The notes under the pieces: generated by a model | Seen by the model: only the letters and a program-made list of their open reading frames with translations | Told to the model about the DNA's origin: nothing | Database searches by the model: none | Assembly: GCA_965222105.1 (NCBI GenBank) | Contig: CBDCTQ010000034.1 | Coordinates: 62,001 to 126,000, forward strand | Length of the DNA stretch: 64,000 bases | DNA from: CALGLS01 sp965222105 | GTDB lineage: Bacteria > Bacteroidota > Bacteroidia > Chitinophagales > Saprospiraceae | Direction: 5' to 3' | Position numbers and translations under genes: made by a program | Shown: positions 9,736-19,495 of the stretch, piece after piece | How the letters are laid out: each line of letters starts with the position of its first letter | Numbering within the stretch: position 1 is the first letter of the stretch

Positions 9736-10401
9736 ATTCTAGATTTTTAAGGTTTAATAATTAGTTGTCGCGGTTTTAAAGCGGTTCTGGCTACAAGTAT
9801 AAATAATTCCGCATAAAGATGTGCTTTTTGGGTCATGCTTTTTTAAAAACCCGCTGAAAACCAACACATTATCTTAATTTTTATCTTTAATCAAACCAAA
9901 TGTCGGTGCAACCATCCTATGAGCACTTAGCATGGTAAATTGTCCAAAAATGAAGTTTTGGCATAGGTTGTTTTGGCTTAATGGAGTCAATCAGATGAAA
10001 ACCTATCGAACAACCTTACATGCACAGGAACACTTCTAAAATCATGCTGAATTTTTGGTCCATTGCGGATTTTCAGACTCACAAAGATAAGCTCCAATCA
10101 CATTATTGGCATTTGCTTTGCATTGAACCCAATTGCCTACCTTATTTTCTTACCGCCCATTGAATTCCCCTTTTTTGAAATATCGCATCAATTTAATCAG
10201 GCCAATAAAATTGCCTGAAGAACTTGTCCAAAATTTTACCACCTGAAGATAAGCCTATGGGTCGAATATATTGCTCTTGTCGGTCGACAAAAGTAAGAGC
10301 TTGTTTGGCGTAATGGGGCATTTGTAAGGCATTCGGCTTTTTCTGTTTTCGGGCAGTAAACATTCGGACATGCCATTAGTAATCCGATTTAAAACAAATA
10401 A
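9736..10401. other. Gene-free AT-rich spacer between divergent LysM and giant adhesin genes
   Basis: No credible coding region is found on either strand; the longest open stretches are short and lack family resemblance. The segment probably holds the promoters of both divergent genes, but I see no convincing paired -33/-7 elements. TATACTTG on the minus strand near 9799-9806 is one mismatch from TAnnTTTG and could serve the LysM gene. Confidence 0.5.
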
Positions 10402-13400
10402 ATGAAGAAAACTTTACTAGCAACCGGAGGAACCAATATTCTCATCTTTTTCCTACTTCTTTGCAATTTCCCTTCTTTAGATCTTTTAGCTCAATGCAGT
10501 TCATCCGACATAGACATCGAGATCATCACGGCCTATAATTTCATCGACGACAGCAACATCCAGACACCCGCTGGAACGCCCGTCACAGCGGCCCACATCG
10601 GCGCCAAATTCTGCAACACCAGCGCAAGTGCCCGCTCCGATGTTTTTGCCTATGTGGGTACTTATACCGGCAGTGGCAACGGCACACCGGGAACCTACGA
10701 ATCAACCACCTGGCCGGGGCTGACCGGAACATTTGCCCTGGAGCATTCCGCCGATGAAAAAGACGCCACCCGATATATTGGCGACCTGGCGGCAGGCGAA
10801 TGCGTCGTTCAATATTGGCTCATCGAATATCCCAACCTCGACGATGCAGGCAACCCCGTTTACGGAGCCTGCTCAGATGAAACGGACGACCTTAAGCTGG
10901 ATTACGACATCTGGACCACTTTTTCTGACGGGGGCAGTCCCGCTGCAAATTGTTACAACGACAACACCCGCAGTGCCACCATACGCTGTGAGATCACAGC
11001 TTCCGCCAACAAGATCTGGCCTAATGGCGACAATAAAGTACCCGACGAATACGTCCAGACACTGACTGATCAGGGCTATGACCTGGGTTGGGACCTGGAC
11101 GAAAACCTGATAGCCGCCGGTCAGGTAAAGGCCGTAAATGGCATTTGGTACGACCTGGGCAATGTCAATCAGGGGTTTGACAATGACGGCGATTTTGTAC
11201 CCGACTACAACGCCTGGATGCAACCGGTCGGGAATCCGGAATTGTACGACCCCAATTGCTTCCGGCTGGTAAAAACGCATGGCTTTCTAATCGTCAAATC
11301 CAACACCGATGGCGATATCGTCATTCCTTTTGAAGATCAGCTTTACTTCGAAAATCTACCACCAAGCAACACCGGTGTAGTAGGGGTTGTCTTTTACGAA
11401 TACATCGCCATCAATGGACCTTGCACGGCCACCTTGACACCCTATCAGGAAGTTGCCTCGGGAAGCAATAACGAAAAATTCAACGCCGACTTTGGCACGG
11501 GGGCACCACTTACCAGCCTTCCTCCCACCATCACCATTGATAAATCGGTCGATGCTACCGTATTGAGTTTTCCGCCCGATCCGGGCACCTTAACTTATAC
11601 CCTTCAGGTAAACAATGCAGGTCCCGAAACAGCAGGAGCCCCTCAGTATGGAGTGCCTATTGTCATTTCCGACGCCATTCCGGCGGGAACTACTTTCAAG
11701 GCCGGAAGTATGAGTATAACCTCCGGCGGTTACAGCTTCCGCAAATTGTACTCTACCGATAATGGCGCCACCTGGGTCTCCACCGAACCCACTCCGGCTT
11801 CTTCCATTACCGACATCCAATGGTGGATGAATGAGCCACTCGCTGCCTCTGATAATGCGAGCGTTACCTTCCAGGTTGAAGTAGCTTCCGGGACGGTGGG
11901 TGCCTTGGTACACAACACAGCCGGAGTGAGTATTGCCAACAACCCGCCGCTCGATGAAGATGACGCTACTACACTGGTAGCGGGCACCAATTCGATAGGA
12001 GATACCGTATTTGTCGACAATGGCGTGGGTGGTGGCACACATGGCAATGGAATAGCCGATGGCAGCGAGCCGGGTATTCCCAATGTAACCATCTATTTGT
12101 ATTACGATATCGATGCCGACGGAACAATTGGCTCTAATGACATCCTGTATGACTCTATGGATACCGACGCAAACGGACAATACCTATTCCAAAACCTGGC
12201 CGATGGAGACTACATCATTGGCCTCGACAAAAGCGATGTCATTGACAATCCAACCTATGCCGGGCACAACCTCACTACCGATGAACAATTTACCACCAAT
12301 GTATCGGGAGGGGCCAGCTATCTGGATGCTGATTTTGGTTTTGCACCGCCTTTGTCTATTGAAAAAACCATCAGCACCTCCGGGACCATTCATGAAGGGC
12401 AGGAGTTAACTTATTCTATTAAAGTGAAAAATCATTTAGCAGGGAATACCAATAATCTAACTTCGAGTGGAAAAACATTGTACATTTCAACTGGATTCTC
12501 TTCTTATACTATGGACATAAATGGTACCAATAATGTACAGACTTCTATTCCCGGAGCTGAAGCCCACACTGCAGATATCGCTGATGACATATTATATACT
12601 AGCAGAGGAGATAGAATTTTTTCTACCAATATGGATGGCTCTAACCTACAATCTATTTATGAGATACAAACTGAAACAGGAACACAATGCAATTTTCTTG
12701 ACCTGGATCCAACTACTGATTACCTTTATTTTATCAATTTACCTGATGGCGATCTATGCCGGGTCAAAACAGATGGCACCGGGTTTGAAGTATTAGTAAC
12801 TCCTGTGGGGCCGTCTGCAGGGATAGCTGTTGATCCTGATAATCAAAAAGTATATGCAGCATTGCAAACAGGTGAAATCTATGAATTTAATACGGATGGC
12901 ACTGGAAGCAATCTTTTAGCTGATATTTCGACATCAAATGAAGTCTGGGACATGGAGCTCGACCCGACTACAGGAACATTGTTTGTTGCAGAAACACTTC
13001 CTTATAGAGTTACTACTATCGATATTGGAACAGGAAATGTTAACACGCTATATAGTTTACCGTCGGGTGCTAGAGCAGTTGCTATAAATACAACTACAGG
13101 TGATTTATGGATATATGCCGAAAGTAATTATATTATCTGGAAAGGTAGCACAGATGGCACGGAAAGCCTTACCACATTAGTTGGAGATCCTGCAATATCC
13201 ACTATTCGTGGTGATATTGACTATTATCCTTCTAATGGTGAAGCTGGCCGCTTTGACCCTCAATTTACCATGTATGATGTACAACTGGAAGACAACTTCA
13301 ACACCGCTGAACTGGAGTTTGTTTCGGCCACGATTCCTCCAGACTCCGATTCCCCTGCCGGCAAATTGACCTGGAACGACATCGGCCCCATCAACCCCGG

Positions 13401-16400
13401 AGAAACAAAAACCATTGAAGTGACCTTCAAAGCCAAATACGGCAATGTCGGCAGCACCATCAACAACGAAGCCGACATCACCAACTCGGCCTTCCACGAC
13501 GGCACTCCCGGCAACACACCATCCGACAATGTGGACTTTACACTAAGCCCCGCTGCCAGTATCTCCGGGCTCATATGGTCGGATATTGCTACCGGAACTG
13601 CCGGATGGGTTGGTGCCACCGGCTACGAAGCAGGCACCGATACGCCCATCTCTGGTGCCACAGTCAACCTCATGGTATGTGCCTGGAATGGTGACGTCAA
13701 CAACGTCATTTCATCTTCCGACCCCGACCTCGATCCCAACTCTGACTGCGCCGGTCAAAAGCAAGGTACTGGTGGGGGGGCGCCAGTAGGCGTTTGGACT
13801 CAAATACAAACCACTACTACCGATGAAAATGGAGAATATATTTTTAACACCTTGCTGGATAATGGCTTTTATTATGTCGAAGCCGACCCTTCTACTATGC
13901 CTGGTTCAGTGACCCAATCAGCAGAAGCCAATGATAATCAAACCGCAGGCGGACAAACCTGCGGAACCTGCGACAACATCTGGGGAACGCCCGTAAGCGG
14001 AAATGGCGGTGGACCCAAGCCAGGCGATTTGAATGGCACCAATTTCAATATTGTCGACCCCGCTGCCAGTGAAGACATCACCAATGTCAACTTCGGCTAC
14101 AATGTCCCACCTGTCCTTTACGGAAATGTGTGGGAAGACGTCGATGGCGATGGCAACCCCGATCCATATAACCGATCGCTTTCCGGATGGACGGTTTCCA
14201 TTACCGGTCCGGGATGCAGCCCCTGCAACACCACCACCGATGCCAATGGCGACTACCGCTTTGAAAATCTCAGCGCCGGAAGCTACACCATCACCGTGGC
14301 CATCCCCGGTGGTTGGACCCAAACTTTTGAAACCGATGGTACCGTTGATAACTCTACTTCCAAAACACTCGTAGGTGGGGAGATATCAGGCTCCTGGGAT
14401 TTTGGCTTTACCAATTCAGGAACTTCTACCATCGGTGATGTGGTTTTCCACGACCTCGATGGCAACGGAACCCAGGATGCTTCTGATGAAGGCATTCCCA
14501 ACATCGATGTCCTCATCATTCGCGACGTGGATGAAGATGGCATTTACACACCCGGCAGAGACATCGTTCTGGAAACGGTTACCACAAACGCGACCGGCGT
14601 TTATACATCTTCCCCCTTACCCGCCGGAGAATACCTGGTGGTGGTCGATGAAACCGATACCGACATGCCTGTTGGTTTTCAAACCGCTGATCCGGATGAG
14701 TCAGGAGCAGCCTGTTCTACTTGCGATGGTACCGGCTCAACAACATTAGACGGTACCGCCTCTGTTACTGATCAGGATTTCGGTTATCAACCTGTCGGAA
14801 CAGGAAGTATCGGCGATGTGGTTTGGAATGACCGCGATGGCGACGGTGCCAAAATCGCTACCGAGTCAGGACTGGATTCGGTAAACGTCATCCTATACGC
14901 CGATTTAAATGGAGACGGAGTATTCGTAGTGATGGACACCGTTGTTACAGACAGCATTGGAGGTTATCTATTTGAAAACTTGCCGGACGGCGCCTACAGA
15001 ATTGACGTAGACACCAATGACCCCGACATCCCGGCAGCCCTCACTTCTTCCAACTACAGCAGCTATAACATTACCATTACAAATGGTCAGACCGACAACT
15101 CCACCCTGAGTTGTACCGATTGCCCCAGAGACGCCGACTTTGGCTTCAGCACCTACGCCTCCATCGGCGATATGGTCTACTGGGATGCCAACGAAAACGG
15201 CACCCAGGACTGGAATGAAACCGGCATTGGGGACATTACAGTTAACTTATACAATGAGGCCTCCGGCAATCTCGTGGCTACAACCACCACCAGCGACGGA
15301 ACCGATGGCAATCCCGTTGGATACTATATTTTTGAAAACCTCTCACCTGCAGACTATGTGGTGGTGGTCGATGATACCGACCCCGACCTAAACGGCGCTG
15401 CTCAAACAGCCGATCCCGACTCGGATGGCCTCACCTGTAGCGATCCCGATCTTGCAGCCCTGGGATATCCGGCATGCGATCACCGCGACACCCTCAACGT
15501 GGGGTACGGAAACAGCCGACTAAGTGCAGATTTTGGCTACAAGCCTGCTGGCGTGATTGGAGATTTTATTTGGAACGATGTCAATGGCGATGGCATACAA
15601 GACGAAGGAGAACCCGGCCTGGCCAATGTTCCTGTTTATCTATGCACCAGCTCCAGCCCTTGCACCGCTGCTTCGGGCGATCTGGTAGCCAGTACCCAAA
15701 CCGATTTTGACGGATTGTATACCTTCTCTAATATCCCCGATGGAAATTACAACATTAGTATTACACCTCCGGCCGGATACAACCCAACAACTGGAGGCCA
15801 AAGCGTTGGAGCCACGACCACCACGCTGACTATGTCAGGCAACGTCGTTACCAACATAGGCGGTTCGGCGTGTACCGATTGTGATTTAGCGGTTGATTTT
15901 GGTTTGAAGATTGCCGGTACACAGAGTATCTCCGGCAACATCTGCATCGATGTCTCACCGGAAGATGGACTTTGTGATGACCCCGGCGACACCAACCTCG
16001 AAGGAGAAGAAGTTCACCTGTACCGTTTCGACAGCGGTAGTTGGGTGTATTCAGGTAGCGTACAGACCGATGCTACCGGTGCTTACCAATTCGATGGCCT
16101 GCCCGACGGGCAATACGTCGTTTCGCTTAGTACAGAGAATGCTCCTTTCGACAAAGCCACCCTCGAAACCGATAATGCCGATTCACCAGGCGACATCAAC
16201 GATGCGGGCACCTCTGTTTATCACAATAATCTTACAATCAGTGGAGCACCCATTGCCGATGTCGACTTTGCTTTTAGTCTTCCCGATCTGGACTTTGGCG
16301 ATCTGCCAACGGGATATAAAGTAACATTGGCAGACAATGGCCCCCGTCACCAGACCGATGCCAACTGGTACCTCGGAACCGGAGTGGATGGAGAATCGGA

Positions 16401-17367
16401 TGGCGCCAACACCGCCAATGCCGACAGCGATGATCAATCTGGAGGAGCAGACGACGGGACGAGTTTTCAAAACCTGGGCAACTGGACACCAGGCTCCAAC
16501 CAATGTGTAGAAATTGACTATACGGTACCTTCCGGCGAAACGGCCTACATCATCGGCTGGATTGATTGGGGGCAGGATGGTAGTTTCTCCGGCGACATGA
16601 TCGTCAACACCGAGCTGGCCAGCGGTAGCTCTCCGGCCACCATATGCTTCGATATTCCCGCCAATGTGAGTATTACTGATCCCAACCACGCCGTGCGGTT
16701 CCGGTTGTTTGATCAGGCCCAGCCTTTCCCCGCTTTGGCGTATAACGGCACTCCTTCGGGAGCTACTCAACGGGGCGAGGTAGAAGACCTGCTTTTGCCC
16801 ATTACCATAACCGGTTTGCCAGTGGAGTTGAGCCGCTTCGAAGGGAAGGCACAGGAATGCAATACGATCGTAACATGGTTTGCTGCAACTGAAGAAAACT
16901 TCAGCCATTACGAATTGGAATGGAGTGGTGATGGACGCAACTTCCAGGAAATTGCAATGATCGACGGAAGTGGTGGCCAGACAATAAATCAAGCTTATCA
17001 GTATTTTGACGAAGATGCTAAACCAGAGAATTTTTACCGCCTCAAAATGGTAGACCTGGACGATAGTTATGAATATTCTAAAACAATATTTGTAAAAACA
17101 AAATGCAATGATGAATATCAAATCACTTTGTACCCCAATCCGATTGGGATCTATAAAGAGGTAATCAATGTGAAATTTCATAGTAGCCGAACCGAAGCCG
17201 ACTTTGTGGTTCTGGATGTTTTAGGCAATGTCGTACAACGAGTTTCAACGTCCACTGTAGAGGGATGGAATACCCTTCGAATGGAAGTTACCAATTTGCC
17301 GACAGGCACCTATTTCATGAAGCAGTTGGGCGACAAAGGGGCAGTCAAATTCATAGTACAAGAGTAA
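10402..17367 (+). CDS. Giant T9SS surface protein (2321 aa; DUF11, SdrD_B and GEVED domains)
   Basis: Intact 2321-aa secreted protein. In order: signal peptide (1-31, ending LLAQ-CSSS); an unassigned domain (about 32-370); a DUF11 domain (about 374-530); an SdrD_B repeat (about 533-648); a second DUF11 domain (about 649-1053) interrupted by a beta-propeller-like block of roughly 270 residues (about 677-948) with repeats such as LDLDPTTDYLYF, IAVDPDNQKVYA, MELDPTTGTLFV; seven more SdrD_B repeats (about 1054-1958; IGDxVWNDxDGDG); a GEVED domain (about 1962-2135, IIGWIDWGQDG to RGEVEDLLLP); an Fn3-like module (LPVELSRFEG); and a T9SS type A sorting domain (about 2237-2321, YPNPIG). It is a paralogue of the giant protein at 1-7850 through the C-terminal 185 residues. 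The role is probably adhesion or cell-surface matrix. A strong terminator follows. Confidence 0.93.
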   Translation: MKKTLLATGGTNILIFFLLLCNFPSLDLLAQCSSSDIDIEIITAYNFIDDSNIQTPAGTPVTAAHIGAKFCNTSASARSDVFAYVGTYTGSGNGTPGTYESTTWPGLTGTFALEHSADEKDATRYIGDLAAGECVVQYWLIEYPNLDDAGNPVYGACSDETDDLKLDYDIWTTFSDGGSPAANCYNDNTRSATIRCEITASANKIWPNGDNKVPDEYVQTLTDQGYDLGWDLDENLIAAGQVKAVNGIWYDLGNVNQGFDNDGDFVPDYNAWMQPVGNPELYDPNCFRLVKTHGFLIVKSNTDGDIVIPFEDQLYFENLPPSNTGVVGVVFYEYIAINGPCTATLTPYQEVASGSNNEKFNADFGTGAPLTSLPPTITIDKSVDATVLSFPPDPGTLTYTLQVNNAGPETAGAPQYGVPIVISDAIPAGTTFKAGSMSITSGGYSFRKLYSTDNGATWVSTEPTPASSITDIQWWMNEPLAASDNASVTFQVEVASGTVGALVHNTAGVSIANNPPLDEDDATTLVAGTNSIGDTVFVDNGVGGGTHGNGIADGSEPGIPNVTIYLYYDIDADGTIGSNDILYDSMDTDANGQYLFQNLADGDYIIGLDKSDVIDNPTYAGHNLTTDEQFTTNVSGGASYLDADFGFAPPLSIEKTISTSGTIHEGQELTYSIKVKNHLAGNTNNLTSSGKTLYISTGFSSYTMDINGTNNVQTSIPGAEAHTADIADDILYTSRGDRIFSTNMDGSNLQSIYEIQTETGTQCNFLDLDPTTDYLYFINLPDGDLCRVKTDGTGFEVLVTPVGPSAGIAVDPDNQKVYAALQTGEIYEFNTDGTGSNLLADISTSNEVWDMELDPTTGTLFVAETLPYRVTTIDIGTGNVNTLYSLPSGARAVAINTTTGDLWIYAESNYIIWKGSTDGTESLTTLVGDPAISTIRGDIDYYPSNGEAGRFDPQFTMYDVQLEDNFNTAELEFVSATIPPDSDSPAGKLTWNDIGPINPGETKTIEVTFKAKYGNVGSTINNEADITNSAFHDGTPGNTPSDNVDFTLSPAASISGLIWSDIATGTAGWVGATGYEAGTDTPISGATVNLMVCAWNGDVNNVISSSDPDLDPNSDCAGQKQGTGGGAPVGVWTQIQTTTTDENGEYIFNTLLDNGFYYVEADPSTMPGSVTQSAEANDNQTAGGQTCGTCDNIWGTPVSGNGGGPKPGDLNGTNFNIVDPAASEDITNVNFGYNVPPVLYGNVWEDVDGDGNPDPYNRSLSGWTVSITGPGCSPCNTTTDANGDYRFENLSAGSYTITVAIPGGWTQTFETDGTVDNSTSKTLVGGEISGSWDFGFTNSGTSTIGDVVFHDLDGNGTQDASDEGIPNIDVLIIRDVDEDGIYTPGRDIVLETVTTNATGVYTSSPLPAGEYLVVVDETDTDMPVGFQTADPDESGAACSTCDGTGSTTLDGTASVTDQDFGYQPVGTGSIGDVVWNDRDGDGAKIATESGLDSVNVILYADLNGDGVFVVMDTVVTDSIGGYLFENLPDGAYRIDVDTNDPDIPAALTSSNYSSYNITITNGQTDNSTLSCTDCPRDADFGFSTYASIGDMVYWDANENGTQDWNETGIGDITVNLYNEASGNLVATTTTSDGTDGNPVGYYIFENLSPADYVVVVDDTDPDLNGAAQTADPDSDGLTCSDPDLAALGYPACDHRDTLNVGYGNSRLSADFGYKPAGVIGDFIWNDVNGDGIQDEGEPGLANVPVYLCTSSSPCTAASGDLVASTQTDFDGLYTFSNIPDGNYNISITPPAGYNPTTGGQSVGATTTTLTMSGNVVTNIGGSACTDCDLAVDFGLKIAGTQSISGNICIDVSPEDGLCDDPGDTNLEGEEVHLYRFDSGSWVYSGSVQTDATGAYQFDGLPDGQYVVSLSTENAPFDKATLETDNADSPGDINDAGTSVYHNNLTISGAPIADVDFAFSLPDLDFGDLPTGYKVTLADNGPRHQTDANWYLGTGVDGESDGANTANADSDDQSGGADDGTSFQNLGNWTPGSNQCVEIDYTVPSGETAYIIGWIDWGQDGSFSGDMIVNTELASGSSPATICFDIPANVSITDPNHAVRFRLFDQAQPFPALAYNGTPSGATQRGEVEDLLLPITITGLPVELSRFEGKAQECNTIVTWFAATEENFSHYELEWSGDGRNFQEIAMIDGSGGQTINQAYQYFDEDAKPENFYRLKMVDLDDSYEYSKTIFVKTKCNDEYQITLYPNPIGIYKEVINVKFHSSRTEADFVVLDVLGNVVQRVSTSTVEGWNTLRMEVTNLPTGTYFMKQLGDKGAVKFIVQE

Positions 17368-17385
17368 AGGAAATAAAATACCTTC

Positions 17386-17425
17386 AAAACCGCCTTTCCG
17401 CTGCCGGGGAGGCGGTTTTATTTTT
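17386..17425 (+). terminator. Rho-independent terminator of the giant adhesin gene
   Basis: The stem AAAACCGCCT pairs with AGGCGGTTTT around a short GC loop, followed by ATTTTTA on the plus strand. It lies 19 bases after the stop codon of the 2321-aa gene, which supports a monocistronic transcript. Confidence 0.85.
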
Positions 17426-17475
17426 ATACCTTGGCGTTTTAATACCTTTTGAAAGTGGTCTATCGTTAAGGAAAA

Positions 17476-18318
17476 ATGAGAATTTTGAAAATAGGATGGG
17501 CTGTATTCAGATCAACGATAATAGCGGCCCTGCTCACCCTCATCACCCAAACGGGAGGAGTGATCTACCTGCTGGCCAAACCTCTGGGCCTTGCGATAAA
17601 ACGCAAAAACCCTGGTTGGAGAGGTACCATCTACCGAATGACGATCTATGCCGGCGTCTACCTTTCGGTAAATCTGATCCTCGTACCACTTTTGGCCAAG
17701 CAATACGACCGGATGCCCCTCCCCTGGCAGGCCACCTCCGATTTTCCAACAAAACCCGCACGTTATTTCTATTGCCTGGCCAATCGACACTACGTTCGCA
17801 CCGATCTATATCAGGCTTTCGCCGAAATATGCCGGAACATCCAACAACGCTATCCCGGAACTGAATTGGCATACCTCGACGCCAACTTCCCCCTGTTCGA
17901 TTATTTTCCCCTGCTGCCCCACAAAAGCCACAACGACGGGCGTCGGCTCGACATCAATTTTTTGTATGTCGATGCAGCCGACCAACGCCTCAACCACTCC
18001 CCCACCCTCTCGGGCTACGGCTATTGCGAAATACCAAAAAAGGGAGAAGTCGATTGGCCGGAAAGGTGCCGGAAAAAAGGCTACCGGCTCTATTCGATGT
18101 TGTACAACTCAACAAGACAATTACAAAACGACCATTTTCGCTTCGACGAAGAAGCCAACCGCCAACTATTAAAGGAAATAGCCGACCACCGAAAGATCAG
18201 GAAAATCTTTATTGAGCCGCATCTGAAGACGAGGTTGCGATTGCAGTTGGAGCATAAGATACGTTTCCATGGCTGCGCCGCCGTTCGCCATGATGATCAT
18301 ATTCATTTGGAAATGTAG
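17476..18318 (+). CDS. Membrane-anchored LAS-type metallopeptidase candidate
   Basis: A 280-aa protein with two N-terminal membrane segments (about residues 13-36 and 54-73) and a soluble C-terminal region. It carries the zinc-ligand pattern of LAS peptidases such as MepA and D-Ala-D-Ala carboxypeptidases: SHNDGRRLDINF (His152, x6, Asp159) and, at the very end, RHDDHIHLEM (His275, His277). A peptidoglycan hydrolase facing the periplasm is therefore a reasonable guess, although overall similarity to MepA is not obvious and the membrane anchor is atypical. The spacing between the two motifs, about 115 residues, is longer than usual. It stands alone between a terminator and the convergent ilvE. 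Family assignment rests on the motifs alone. Confidence 0.6.
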   Translation: MRILKIGWAVFRSTIIAALLTLITQTGGVIYLLAKPLGLAIKRKNPGWRGTIYRMTIYAGVYLSVNLILVPLLAKQYDRMPLPWQATSDFPTKPARYFYCLANRHYVRTDLYQAFAEICRNIQQRYPGTELAYLDANFPLFDYFPLLPHKSHNDGRRLDINFLYVDAADQRLNHSPTLSGYGYCEIPKKGEVDWPERCRKKGYRLYSMLYNSTRQLQNDHFRFDEEANRQLLKEIADHRKIRKIFIEPHLKTRLRLQLEHKIRFHGCAAVRHDDHIHLEM

Positions 18319-18334
18319 CGAACGTCAAAACGCC

Positions 18335-19408
18335 TCACACTTCTACCAACTCCTTCACCGGTACCATCCAGCCGCGGGTATCTTTGATGGTTCCGTTGCG
18401 AAGGCCTTCTAACTCTGCTTTTGCCGCAAGGCCGATCTTGTGGGTATCCACCGGAGGTAGTACCATTTCGAGGCCACGATAGGTAACGTCCGACACTTGA
18501 GCAATGACAGCGGCTGTACCGGTACCAAATACCTCCTGGAGTTTGCCGGCTTTGTAGGCTTCTGCTACTTCGTCGATGCTGAGCATGCGCTCTTCTACGG
18601 TGTACCCTTTGTCGCGCAGGATCTGGATCACCGAGTTGCGGGTAATGCCTTTGAGGATGGCCCCGTCGGTAGCGGGTGTGACCACTTTGCCGTCGATGAC
18701 GAAGAAGATGTTCATCGTGCCCACTTCCTGGACGTATTTAAATTCTTTGCCGTCGAGCCACATGATCTGGTCGTACCCTTTGGCTTTGGCCTTTTTGGCA
18801 GGCAGGAGGGAAGCGGCGTAATTGCCGGCGGCTTTGGCTTCGCCCACACCTCCTTTGACCGCTCTGACGTAGTGCGTTTCTGCCAGCAGGCGGACGGGTT
18901 TGCTGTAGTAGGGGCCTACCGGACCGGTGAAGATGACCATCTTGTAGGTATCAGAGGCATTGACGCCGATGAATTCTCCGTTGCCAAACATATAGGGCCG
19001 GATGTAAAGGGCGCTGCCTTTGGCTTCGGGAATCCAGCCTTTGTCGAGGGCTACGAGTTTGTGGATGGCTTCCAGAAAAAGTTCTTCCGGAAATTCGGGC
19101 ATACACAACCGGGTGGCGGAAGCGTTTAATCGACGGGCGTGCAATTCGGGGCGAAGGAAAAGGGCGTTGCCGTAAATATCCACGCTCGCTTTCATGCCCT
19201 CGAATATAGCCTGGCCATAATGCAATGCCAGACAAGCCGGATGGACATCGAACCTGCCGAAAGGACGAATTTCCATATTTTCCCATTGGCCATTGATGTA
19301 ATCAGCCACGAACATATGGTCGGAAAAGACGCGACCGAAGGGAAGATTGTCAAAGTCGATGGTGGGAAGAAGAGAAGATTTGGTTCTGGTAATTTTGAAG
19401 TTATTCAT
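18335..19408 (-). CDS. ilvE: Branched-chain amino acid aminotransferase
   Basis: A PLP enzyme of fold type IV that moves the amino group between glutamate and the keto acids of leucine, isoleucine and valine, in the cytoplasm. It is the longer type II (BCAT-like) form, 357 aa: motifs include LHYGQAIFEGMKA, LYIRPYMFG, the PLP lysine in GEAKAAGNYA (Lys192) and GTGTAAVI near the C-terminus. I chose the ATG at 19408 (MNNFK) over the upstream TTG at 19429. A TAATTTTG promoter box lies at 19427-19434 and overlaps that TTG, and the downstream start fits family length. No other branched-chain genes are nearby. Confidence 0.93.
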   Translation of the reverse strand: MNNFKITRTKSSLLPTIDFDNLPFGRVFSDHMFVADYINGQWENMEIRPFGRFDVHPACLALHYGQAIFEGMKASVDIYGNALFLRPELHARRLNASATRLCMPEFPEELFLEAIHKLVALDKGWIPEAKGSALYIRPYMFGNGEFIGVNASDTYKMVIFTGPVGPYYSKPVRLLAETHYVRAVKGGVGEAKAAGNYAASLLPAKKAKAKGYDQIMWLDGKEFKYVQEVGTMNIFFVIDGKVVTPATDGAILKGITRNSVIQILRDKGYTVEERMLSIDEVAEAYKAGKLQEVFGTGTAAVIAQVSDVTYRGLEMVLPPVDTHKIGLAAKAELEGLRNGTIKDTRGWMVPVKELVEV

Positions 19409-19426
19409 AAGAGAGGTTGTTTTTTG

Positions 19427-19458
19427 CAAAATTAACTTTTATTTTCCACAAAATCAAA
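19427..19458 (-). promoter_or_regulatory. Bacteroidota-type promoter of ilvE
   Basis: On the minus strand TTTG (19455-19458) is followed after 20 bases by TAATTTTG (19427-19434), matching the Bacteroidota primary sigma consensus TTTG-N19/20-TAnnTTTG. Transcription would begin near 19420, leaving about 12 bases before the ATG at 19408. Confidence 0.6.
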
Positions 19459-19495
19459 TCTATTTTTTTTGCAAAAATTTTATATATTAGCGCCT

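Noticed and set aside
9994..10038. Short frame MKTYRTTLHAQEHF in the spacer before the second giant gene
   Set aside because: Fourteen codons only, with no supporting context.
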